From Patagioenas fasciata (taxonomy: Eukaryota > Chordata > Aves > Columbiformes > Columbidae), in assembly GCF_037038585.1 (NCBI RefSeq), contig NC_092521.1:48214398-48278397 (forward strand): a stretch of DNA of 64,000 nt, read 5' to 3'. The stretch's first letter is position 1. The number at the start of each line of letters is the position of its first letter. The notes under the pieces were generated by a model. It did not search any database. It was not told where the DNA came from and worked only from the letters and a program-made list of their open reading frames with translations. Below, in pieces: positions 28,689-39,832 of the stretch. Position numbers and translations under genes: made by a program.

Positions 28689-28716
28689 AAAAAAAAATAA
28701 AATAAAAAATAAAAAA
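28689..28716. repeat. A-rich tract with T interruptions
   Basis: An AAAAT-like imperfect array of about five units. Confidence 0.9.
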
Positions 28717-30581
28717 GTGTATGTCAGAACAACACCAACAGCAAAAGTTGGTATTGACAGGTGACCAAAGAAAATAACTTCTTGTGGGAAGGTTTTAAGC
28801 CCTGAGGATTTATTTGTACCTTCCAGGTAAGAGATGGCCAAAGAATAGAAATAATCAGACCGAGAAAACCACAACCACAAAATAAGCCTGTGCCATTGCT
28901 CCTGGCAACTGTTCATTATTTAAAACAGAGATACTTTGAAGAGAAGTAAAATGCTTGAGACCTGCTCTTTGTATAAAGGTAATGGAATGCTCCATTTAAA
29001 GATCGAGCATCCTGAGAGATCTTTGAAGGTGAAAGGCAGTCTTCCAGAAACATCTCTTGTGATAAGTGTTTAGAAACAGGAGACGATTTCTTTAAAGTAA
29101 ATCAAAGTTGTTCAGAAAACTGCAGGTCCCTATTTATAGCAGTTCACAAGATGTCATAGGTATCCATGTCATTTTGGTGCCATTTACTGAACTTAACCAT
29201 CCAGTTTAAGTACTGGTATGATTTACATACTCAGTGGAACAATTTTATTCGAAGGATGAAAACACGTTAGTAAATATTGCAGTTTGTTAGAACAAAGGGG
29301 GAAAATGGCATACATGTAAGCTTTCAATCATAACAACACAGGATGAATCAGAAGCAATAAGGATAACCTTGATTCTGAGGGATTGCATGTGACCCTTTAT
29401 ACATTCAAAAAGTTTGTTTAAATATCCCACAGGCATGAATATAACTAGCCTGTTCACTCAGGGAGCAAATATTTTTACAACATCATTCAGCTGCCAGTCT
29501 CCCATTTTCCACTATGAAAAAACGCACAGGGAACTATTAGATTTGTTTAATCTTTTTATTCCGGCTACTCTATGTATGTTAATCCAACATGCTTGCTTGA
29601 AGTACAACAAACTACCCAAATACAAGGAGGTTTGATGTAAGGAGAAAGGCAACAACACTTGCTACCTTCTTCCTTTTCTTATTCCTTTTAACTTTTGAAT
29701 GACCACATTGTAACCTAATAGTTTATCAGACTGACACATCTAGTTGTGTTACTGCCTGATGTGATGTGGCACAGCCCATCAGGTACTTGAGAGTCAAGTT
29801 CTACTTCTCTGCTTTGACAGTAGCCGCCCAGCCCCAGAGCAGGTTGCTTTTAGTCTCTTTGTCTGCTTTGGTTGGTATCACACTAAAATTTTTTTGCATG
29901 CTGAATAACACAAGCAGAGCCAAAGTCACGAGCTTGTGATGCCACTTTCAGTAGCTGCTGCTCCCTCTCAGCGCTACATGTCTGCACTGGTGTCTGTACA
30001 GTTTATCTAGACCTTTCATTTTACACAATAATATAAAATCCATGACTGTATGTTTTTTTTCCCAGTTTCATATCATGCTTAATAATGCATGCCAATTACA
30101 CTGTCATCTCTAGACAAGTGCATATACAGAATTTAGGACAGTAAAAACAGCAGGTCTGCAACTCCCACAAGAACATCCCTTCCAATTTCTTAACTTGGCT
30201 TAAGTCACCAGCAGTATGCTTCCACCCCAGATTTATCACTGGGATGTTCCTGCAACATTACAATGGTCTTATTACACACAACCACCAGCACTTTTCTCTT
30301 CCCATACAATGAGTGTCTATTTAAAACTCAGCTCCTCTAGGCAACTCTGAATTTACAGACACAAAAACCTGTGCAGACAGCACTACTCTCTCCTGTTTGT
30401 ACGTTTCAGTTTTAAGTGAATAAAAGGAAATCTGTGTAGTTTGAAGTCCCTAGAAATTCTCTCAACTGCAAAGAAAGGAGCTCATGTTGCTGAGGTGACA
30501 GCATACAGATAAAACCATCAGAACCTCAAATGGTTGGTTGTTGAATTATTTTTATTATTTGCAGCTAAGAATTGTGTTACA

Positions 30582-30657
30582 ATACAAACTAGAGTAAAAA
30601 ATGCTAGGTATTGATAATATATCAATTATACCTAGCATTTTTTACTCTAGTTTGTAT
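30582..30657. repeat. perfect 30-bp inverted repeat with 16-nt spacer
   Basis: Bases 30582-30611 (beginning ATACAAACTAGAG, ending TGCTAGGTAT) are an exact reverse complement of 30628-30657 (beginning ATACCTAGCA, ending AGTTTGTAT). All 30 pairs match. The 16-nt spacer TGATAATATATCAATT contains a further small complementary pair (TGATA and TATCA), so a long hairpin with a structured tip can form in either strand. The match stops abruptly at 30581/30658 (A opposite C). No transposon ends or target duplications were recognised around it. Confidence 0.95.
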
Positions 30658-31859
30658 CTGGTCCAAGTCTTCTATGAACATCCATGATAGTATCACTTCT
30701 AGCATACAGTCTAAAGGTTTCTTTGTAGTGAGTAAAAAAATACATTCAATTCATATTATTCCCATTAAAAACAAATATTTAAATCATTTTGATCTTCTCT
30801 TTAATTATGTATAACGGTGCCCACTTTTATCCTCAGACAAACCCCGTACTTCGAAGATCAGCTTTGCACAGGGTCTGCAGGCAATTCTGGGTAAGTGTTT
30901 GAAGACATCTGAAAATGGGCCTAATGTTACTGGCCTGTAGGGTGGTTACCAGAATTATACTCTCACCTAGTGCTTATGCTAAAGAATTAACCCTGATATC
31001 GTACAGGAATGACTTCTGAGTGGCTGCAGCTGAATTAAAAGAACAAAAGGAGATGAATTTTATAATTTTCTAAGGGATTTCATTGCATCAAATGCATGGA
31101 AGGAGACTGATAGAATGGCTTTAATCAGTTGTGTAAATAAGAGAAAATAGCAGATTGCTTGTTTCCAAATTTAATTGCCTTGCTCTGGGAAAAGGAGTTA
31201 GGATAATGTTTACAATGAGAGCATTTTTTGCCAAAATCTCTGCTTATCCATCAATCTTCTCCTAGTAATATGTAGAGTTTGTTTTTATGAACTCCAAAAT
31301 CTATTTTGTTGTTGTAAAATGTAGAAGCAGGGATAACTTAGAGTCTGTTTCCATTTGATTTGATGTATGGGTTTGTTTTTTCTTGAACCTTTTCATTGAC
31401 TTGTGATTGCCTAACTTAATCAAGGTCACAAAAGACAAACTGAGATTTAAAAAGGAAATGTATGTAATTATGATGATCTGGGCACTGCTGTGCAGCTGCT
31501 TGATGTCCTCATCCACAACCTCATCCTTTCCCACAGCCCTTCACTGACTTTGCCATTTCTTCTTGCTCTCCTTGTCAAGAAGGGTGCAAGAGGACAGATG
31601 CTTTTCCCATGCTCATCCCACAAAGCATAACCAGCATCTCCAGTACCATATGCATCACAGAACACGAAGGATTCTTCCTTTCTGTTCCTCTATAATTTCT
31701 GCTATTTAGTTATTAAAGTAACAGGAATACATCAAGCAATAAGTACAACAGGGGTAACTGGAATCAGGTCATTAGTGTGTGTTCAGCAAACTTAAGAGGT
31801 ATATGACGAATGAAAGTCAATGCAGTCCCCTGTAGGAGTGGTTTAATTGACTTCTGGGA

Positions 31860-31925
31860 ACTGATGTGGCCCAACTGCAATTTCACTGACTTTTGTGATG
31901 TTACCCCAGAGTGAATATGGTCTGT
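31860..31925 (+). repeat. possible ancient interspersed repeat fragment
   Basis: The phrase GTGGCCCAACTGCAATTTCA, then CTGACTTTTGTGATGTTACC, then CCAGAGTGAATATGG resembles an old sauropsid repeat pattern in which ATTCACTGACTTCAATGG is followed by AGTTACxCCAGxxTAAATCTGG. It is remembered only as a pattern, not as a named family. A second phrase of similar type, GATGGGCCAGATTCTCCACC, lies at about 32520-32540. Divergence is high and the assignment is tentative. Confidence 0.3.
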
Positions 31926-33305
31926 AGAGACGTAAGTCCTCTAGGAGAAAATGGCACCTTCTCATCAGCCTCTAGTTTGCTTTCTGGAAAATTGGCTATG
32001 TCTTGAGAGCATGGAAGAGAGCATAAAACAAAAGGAAAAAGATCAACTAGCAGTCAAGGTGGATATAATTAGGCCTAAATCAATGTGCTAGAAATTAAGT
32101 GCCTCATTTTTGTAAGATAAGAAATTGTGCAAGATGTAAACAAATTAGAGATTTTTAGTGGGCTTTTTTTTTGTTTTTTACAGTGAGAGAGCCTCCTTGA
32201 AAAGTAAACAAACAGCAAGCATTAGGAAGGTATATGTCACAGCACTAATTAAAATTCCAGCCAAGAAAAGGAGAAATACCTTGGATTTAACAAGAGCAAT
32301 AAAACTGTTTTTAAAAGAACATATGGACAAACTTTCAGACAAAATGCTTAGATTATTACAGGAAAAGATATGGAGTAAATATGCATGTGCGGAAGAAGGA
32401 AAATATGTCCTAAATAAGAATTTAGAATTGCGAAACAAGGTTGTCAGGACAGTTTTAGCAAATTGACCTCCTCCTAGTCACAGCCTTAGAAATACTCTCA
32501 TGGCTCTGGTACAGATCATTGATGGGCCAGATTCTCCACCTTTACTAACTGTATCTGGAGCTGTCAGCCTGTGACTTCTCCATGGGACTGAGAAGGAAAA
32601 AATATCACAAATCTCTGTAGAGTTAAAACAGTAGAAGCCTTCAACACACATCTGTCAGCTAAACTGGAACAAGGGAGGTGCAGATGAATGTTTTCTTCTC
32701 CAGCTGTGCAAGAGAGGTGGTGCTCTCCAGCAGGAGGACAGTAACAGCTAACTGGCAGGGTATGAGGCATGTTAACCTCTCCCACCACCTAGTTGGTAGC
32801 AAGGATTAACTTGAAGAGCTGAGGCGACGTAAAAGCCATTAAACACTCACCCATTTAATCCCAAAGTCCCCATAGTTTTTACGAGGCTAAATCTAAGCCA
32901 AGACTATACCATTTAAAAGAACAGAGGTGTCACAAAGAGATGCATTTCTTTTGTAGTCATGGAATTCATTAAAAGGCATGATTTTATTAATGAACAGCAT
33001 TATTGAACATCTTGAAAGCTTTTTATTATACCTTGATTGAAATTTGGCTATTGGTCTATGTTGTCTTATTCTGACTGTCCAGATGAGTCAGCCAGCATTA
33101 TCTTTGGTTGGATGACCATGTGAGAAATTCTTTACTTTTATGCACAAAAACAAAGTTTAGAGTTCACTCAGTGCTTCTTATTTTTTGTGAACTTCTGCAA
33201 AATCAGTTTTGTGAATGTTCCTGTACAGTGGACACTGAAAAATGTGAATCAATTCAGGTTTTTGTTTGGTTTTGGGGGATCTTTTGTTTGGTTGGTTGCT
33301 TGTTT

Positions 33306-33325
33306 TGTGTGTGTGTGTGTGTGTT
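33306..33325. repeat. GT dinucleotide microsatellite
   Basis: Nine uninterrupted GT units, within a G/T-rich stretch (33258-33325) that also contains GGTTTTGGGGGATC and GGTTGGTTG. Confidence 0.95.
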
Positions 33326-34566
33326 GAGCTATCCTCCTGGTTCTAACCATTCAACTAAAAAAAAAAATTGGATAGCTGGATTCTAAACCACATAAATATC
33401 AGAAAGTAACAAATACTGGAACTTTTTTTTTATTTTGGAGATGGAATACCTCATCATGTTTGGATCACATTCTCTTTTCTAATCAAAGAACCAGTAGCTA
33501 TTAAATAACGTTAACTCTGCATTTGTAAGATGAATACGTGATTTCCAAAACAGAATTATATTTCAAAACAGAGTAAAAATGATGGTCTTATATATGCCAA
33601 TTAGGGAATTATTTCTCCTTGGTGAATCAATCATAAAACACCTAACAAATTGGGGATGAATAAATAGGAAAAAAGTATGGTAAATGAAGACGGGATGATC
33701 AGGTAAGGTAAGCATGTGGGAAACAAGGACACTCTGGGAGAACATTTTTTTTAAATGTACTACCTGAACAATTTCTGGATTATTCAAGAGAGGAATCAAA
33801 GACTGATGCTACCAGGCTTAGAAAAGAAACTTGTCAATGGGGAAGGAGATTTACTGGAAAGAAATAACAGAACTAAGCAGCAGGGACCTGCACCATTTTC
33901 ACTAAAACTTACTGAAGCTTTCTTTTGTGTTCTTCAGTCACAGAAAAAGACCGACGACACTGTTCCCCAGATCCAAAGAGTGTTCACATCCAGTCTTGCA
34001 CTTTCTCCCCAAACTCTCTTAACTCGCTTCAGTTGCCAAAATATAAGTCTGTTCCAGTGTTTGAGGTGGTATCCACATGGGACTAGCAGACATGAAACCA
34101 CTACATCCCTCAGAATGATGAAAGGAAGCAGGATGTTCAAGGATGTCTGTTTATTTAGTTGAAATGAGTCTGTTGTCCCTATAGTCTTTCAAGGTGTCCA
34201 CGCTGATGTTCTAGGCTTTCTACATTTCATGTGTTGTTTTCCTGCTTGCAAAAGTTCTGGCCTTCTTTAGTTATAATCAGGGCTCAGGTTTTATGATTAT
34301 GAGATTTCTTTCTCATACCCTTTCAAAAGGTGTTGCATCAGGTATACTGAGTCCACGTATAACGAGAATTTCTAGTGATACCTCCTGAAGTATATATGTG
34401 TATCTCCTGTTCGGTACAATGAGTCACCTTAGGGAGTACAGTTGCCTCATGTTACTTAATGTAATGTATGTCATGGAGCCACAGAGTATCAGCAGTGAAG
34501 TAGTTGAAGGTTATAAATGGAAGCTGATCAAAACCTCTCTATCAAAAGATTTTTGCAGAGGAAAAA

Positions 34567-34752
34567 TTTTTTTTTTTTTTTAAAGTTGATTTTTCTAAGG
34601 AACTTGTATTTTCCAAACATTGAAAAACACAGTTCATTCAGTTGAAAATCCTCAGTGTTTTTATCAAGAAAAAAAAAAAAAAGCATTTTTACTTAGAGAT
34701 AAAGCCATTTTATTGACAACTAAAAGGGTCAATGTTTTCCTTTTTTTTTTTA
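34567..34752. repeat. cluster of T and A homopolymers
   Basis: A run of 15 T (34567-34581), a run of about 14 A (34669-34682) and a run of about 13 T (34739-34751) lie within 190 bases. Strands of the alternating runs could pair. Confidence 0.9.
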
Positions 34753-35517
34753 ATTAATTTAAATAAATAGAAATTAGTGAATGTTCATGAAGACCTGGTC
34801 TTTCCTTTCTATCTCTCCTTTATCCCTTCCACACCTCTGTATTCACCAACATAAGTTCATCTAAAAATGAGACCATAATTTTAATTTCCAAGTTTTAATG
34901 TTGACTGAGACTCTGACCATCAGATTTATTTTACAATTCTTTAATCAAGGTAAAGCTAAACAAAACTGAATATGACAATTTAGAAACAATGAGCAATATT
35001 TTTCTTCCTTTTCTGTATTTCAAAATTTAGCTTGTTCCTGGTTCTTCTGCTAACACTTCAGCCATAGAAGAAGTAAAACCTCAAGTGATTATGTATGGAT
35101 TCAGTTTCATAGTGATATTCTGGGCGTTTTCTGAGTCAGAAATGTGGGAGGTTTTCCCCATTTCTAGCCTGATTTGTGCTGCCATTATCACGTCTTCAAC
35201 CTCAGTGAAGACAGAGGAACACAAGTTAAGGCAGAGATGTCCTGATAATATTTTTATGGTATACCTCTGTAGTAACTGTAATCAAACAGCTGCTAACACG
35301 ATGAGACAGTGCACAGCAACCCAAGCTGCAGAACTGCCCAACTCTCAGGTTCAGAACATGGAAAACACTTAAGTTCTCCTGGCTTCAGACTCCTGCACAA
35401 GGCTGCAATACTTGTCTTTGGTCACAGCTCGCAGAGCTTCTAGGCTCCCTGCCTGGATATAGACCAAGGTAAAGATATCCTTTTTATTCCTTTAGTCAAA
35501 ATTATTTTAACCACACA

Positions 35518-35530
35518 TTTTTTTTTTTTT
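35518..35530. repeat. poly-T tract next to CR1 tail
   Basis: A run of 13 T directly left of the degraded minus-strand CR1 tail. Confidence 0.9.
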
Positions 35531-35534
35531 AATA

Positions 35535-35615
35535 GATCCATAGGATAATTTAGGCTGGAAGGGAGACATAGGTATAATTTTGGCCAACTCACCATGCAAA
35601 GCATGGCCAACATCA
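35535..35615 (-). mobile_element. degraded CR1 LINE 3' tail
   Basis: The + strand reads GATCCATAGGATAATTTAGG followed by CTGGAAGGGAGAC. This matches the CR1 3' end pattern AATCATAGAATCATTTAGG then TTGGAAGGGACC with scattered differences, placing the element on the minus strand. It directly abuts a T run at 35518-35530. The similarity dissolves downstream (CCAACTCACCATG is still compatible), which suggests an old copy. Because of its short length and divergence this is a probable, not a certain, call. Confidence 0.62.
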
Positions 35616-36843
35616 TACAATGTATTACTTTTGTGAACAATAGCTGGTTTAGGCTTCAGTTTGTACTTTGGAAAGGACCTTACCACACTATTGTAATTTA
35701 ACCACTAAAACTTCCACATCAGGAAGAGGCCAGTTGCAAAGCTGCTCTGATTTTTACACTGTCCCAGTACTGTGTTTTATTACTGCACTCCCTCAGGTCC
35801 CTAGACTGCAACAGATATCAAAGTCAACTTTCCAAATCTATTTTTACAATAATTCAAGATGGTTTAATGCTGCCCTTTTTTTTTTTTTTGCATTTTTCCA
35901 TCTGTAGCATGTTTAATGTATGAAGCCAATTATATGTGAAAATGTAAAGTGGACTGAGTTAATGAAAAAATAAAGACCACATGTACACATGAGGAGTATA
36001 AGCTCTGTGTTATTCCTTGCATTTTTCCTATGTAGCTAAATATAAATACAGGTTTTTTCAGCTTGTTCACAAGTGTTCTTGGTACTAGATACTGCATTCC
36101 CATGTCTCAGCTTTACTCAAAGTAGATGTAAACAATAAATAAAATTATTGCTAAGGTTAGGTTTTTTTTAAAGTGACTGTTATAATCAGAAAAGCGATGC
36201 TATAAAAATGATATCTTAGTGTTTCACATTTATTCTCCCTCTGTGACTTCTTTATCAAATGTGCTCATTTTGCAAGTCAAAACAAGATTCTTCTTACTGC
36301 CAGTACTGCAGCTCCACATGTTACTTGTAAAGCAGACAATATTCTTCTCTTTTTTTCAGTCATAAAGATTTTAGAATCATCCGAATGATGGTGCAGGAGG
36401 TACAATGCAAGGTTTTGGCATTCTACTTCGCAGTACAGGTAGACGAAAACACGTATTTATAGTTAAATGTATGAAAACTTTACAAAACCTGAGGCAGGTA
36501 CTTGGGCTGCCATTTGGTGATTGATTGTATTTCTGATGGCAATGCTTTGACCTCAACAGCAGGCCTTGAGGTATTGGAAAAATAGACCTTAATGGAGCAG
36601 TAATTTTTAATAAGAGTAGCAATGTTTAAAATAACTGACATTATATTGAACAGTTGTATAATTAGTCAGTATGTATAGCCAGCTGAGAGCTCAAGTCTGG
36701 ATCTGGTTTAGGGGACATCCCTTCCACTCCAGTCAGCAATTGGGAAAGCAGTATGCAGAAATATTAGATTACTTTATAAGGGGACATGGCAAGTTTCGTA
36801 GGCAGGGTTCAGGTCTTCTATCCACCATAGTTATAACACTGGG

Positions 36844-36860
36844 AAAAAAAAAAAAAAAAA
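36844..36860. repeat. poly-A tract (17)
   Basis: An uninterrupted run of 17 A between GGG and GAGC. Confidence 0.95.
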
Positions 36861-37467
36861 GAGCATCCCAGTGACTTTTATGGCATAGTTTATAGCAATA
36901 CTGGTCAGACTCTTAGGACCCTGTTTAGCCATGAGTGTTACTGTAACAACTCTAAATGCAGCATTAGTCAAACCTGTGTTAAAATTCTGTGTGTTGTGTT
37001 GGTTTCCATGTTTGCTGGTGAGCTTTTGGCATATTTATAGAAGAACCAAGTGAATCCATAATCAAGGTTATAAACTGGTTTTCACCTTTAATTGCTTTCT
37101 AGCCTCTTCAAAGTAGGCCTATGTTTTTTGTCAGATTTCTTGTTGGTCGTTGGAGGTGAAATCGTGAGTACTCCATTGCTACACCTGAAAAAGAATATTT
37201 TGTTTATAGCAGATATGGTCCACTGAGAATGACCACTGGAACAGAGACAGAATTAAGGCTGCCATTAAAATGCTGCTTTGCCTTGCTTTACAATGTGTTA
37301 GTGTTAGCATTTTTTGGATTTTAGGGTTGCATAGTTGAAAAGAGTGTTTATGGCATTAGCTGTTTCTTGATAAGAAATGATGTCTTCCTGGTTTACATCA
37401 ACAGGACCAGAACTGATTTCTTGTATGAACCTGAAGACTTCTGTTAAAATAGCCAAGTGAAAAGAAT

Positions 37468-37508
37468 TAAAAAATAAATAAATAAAATTTAAAAATATAT
37501 ATAAATTT
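37468..37508. repeat. AT-only low-complexity tract
   Basis: About 40 bases almost entirely A and T (AAATAAATAAATAAAA, then TATATATAAATTTA). Confidence 0.9.
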
Positions 37509-39776
37509 AGCAGTCTTTGTTTTGGGAATGATACATTTTTCTCCCTCATAAATTTAACAATAAAAGCTTGTTCTTACTGTGAGTTTAGCAAATAGAAAAT
37601 GTAAAAGAGTTACAAATGGCTGACACATTTGATTTAAAAAAAAACTATTTGCTCTAACTCGCTTCCTTTGGTTTACTTGTAGTCTTTAGAAAAGCATTCT
37701 TTCTGCTACTCATTAGCAATGTAAATTATTGTTTGTTAAGCAGCCAGGATCAATTTACAAACCTTTTCTTTACACAATCACTAAACAGAATAAATTAATG
37801 GCATATTATGTGCTTCTTCTGATAATCCAGATAAGACAACAGCAATACATATCTAATAAATACTTTCAAAGTTTCACTGAACTGTAATCGGAGCAACAGC
37901 TATATTGATCATTGTCTCTTCTGCACTAAAGGACTAAATTTATAGGGCTCTGGTGTCTATCAAAATAATAACCTTTTCTTCAATAATCTTTATTTTATCT
38001 GAGCTTTTACCACATTTGATGCACTCTTTCTTAGATCTATTTTGAATGGTATACATGGATTCAGTGCAAGCTACCTAAACATATGCATTTATTTAACTAT
38101 GGAAATTGTCACAGTATCTTCTGTAGGTTTACCTGTGACTGTGAAATTGCATGTTCTCAAATACTTTGTCGAATGTGTGTCTCAGAGGGAAATACTAAAG
38201 CCTTTCACAGTGTCAAACTCTGATTATCACCAGAGATTTCTAGGTGTTTGTTTATATATCTATCACCCCAGAAAACTTCACAGGGCTTTTATTTACTTTC
38301 TCTCATTCCATCCTCTCAACTCAGCTTTAGACCAACTTGCTATGTAAATTTCAGTGAATGAAACACATTGCCCAATCACAAACATTGGTGCAATTCACAT
38401 GATTTGCACCAGAATAAGCAGCAAACAAACTGTGTTTACAATTAATGCATTTTACTTTACATGTTCAGCCTTGGAGTCTGGCAAGTAGCCCTTAGCATCT
38501 CCTCCAGCTTGCCCTTTCCTTTATTATTATTTTTCCCTGGCAGAAACCTCTGAATAAGCTTTCCCTTCACTATTGCTCTTTCTTTCTTTGCATTTACCTC
38601 TCCTCTCTAAGATACAACTCACTCATCCACCAAATTAGCTGTTCTAATTGTAAATAAGGTAGGCAGACACTGACCTGTAGCCATACATGGACAACCCAAA
38701 TTAGCTGCAGCTTTAATCACATTTCACCTTTCCTGTCTGAAATGAAAAACAACCAAAACTGTCTGCTATTAAAGTTCTGCAAAGCATATTAAAGGCAAAC
38801 TCACCATTAAAGTTTCACTATGTTTTTCTGAGCCATATTTATCTGGTTCATATTACTGGAATATATGATGTCTGTGTAGTGCTGGATCTTTGCCCCCTAC
38901 TTTCATTTGTTTTCCCTATAACGGAAGAGCTAGCCTAGGTTAAACAAAAAAAATATAACAGCTATAATCAGTAAAAAGAGAAAATCAGATGCAGTGTGAG
39001 GTATTTGAGTCAAGCAGCACAGCTAGAAACTCAACCTAGATGTGGAGTTGATTCAGTTTATCTGTAAATCTGAATAAGCTGGAAGATGTTCTCTAGATCC
39101 TTTGTTTAAAAACTGAGTACCAGAGAAAGAATTTAAGCCAAGTACTGTCCCACAGCAAATGTAAAAGTCATTTCATTCCTGTTTCATTTCCTCAGATTGC
39201 AGGCAGTCAAGAATCATACACAGACAGAAAAGCTATTCGTGGATTCACTGCAATAGGTGAATCAGCTCAGATTAAACAAGAAACAGCAGAAATCTTTGAC
39301 TGAAACTTCAGACAAGCAAACTCAGACAGTCTAGAATATGAAGGAGTTTAATTAGCTTTGTGTTATTGTTTATAGCTCATCATTTCTGGTGAAATCAGAA
39401 TTGGAAATTCAAAACTAACATAAAAAAATATTATTGTTTTTTCCTAAACCTAGAGGATCTTTATAGACATGCACCTATGTGTATGCAGGATATTTTTTCA
39501 TGTTTGACTGCATTTGGAAGCAAATGAATGCACAATAGGAAATTATAGTAAATCGTTTCAAAAAGATTTAAAATTGCATGCTAGGGCAGACATACAAATC
39601 AGTCATTTGTAAATGAGCTTGGTAGAGCACTGGTAGATGGATCCATACCTCCCTCCTTGCTTGAGCTGATGTGCAATGCTTGTCATATTTAAATTCTGCT
39701 ACCTACAGAGGAGCTATTGTTTGAGTGTCAGACAGTTCATTTTATTTAGCTTTGAATACAATGTGAAATACAATAT

Positions 39777-39832
39777 GAAAATCTAGTAATTCACAAAAAT
39801 ATGTTATATATTAAAATCTAGTAAATCACAAA
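39777..39832. repeat. short direct repeat
   Basis: AAAATCTAGTAATTCACAAA and AAAATCTAGTAAATCACAAA lie about 35 bases apart with one difference, in AT-rich DNA. Confidence 0.8.

Larger units (their letters stand above)
15593..30581. other. non-coding, unique DNA
   Basis: No supported gene. A mildly GC-richer patch at 24400-24690 ends in CCCAG followed by GTAAGC, a plausible splice donor, but no homology is recognised. A two-unit telomere-like CCCTAACCCTAAC occurs at 17090-17102. Other content is the doubtful CR1 tail, small duplications and A tracts listed separately. Confidence 0.6.
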
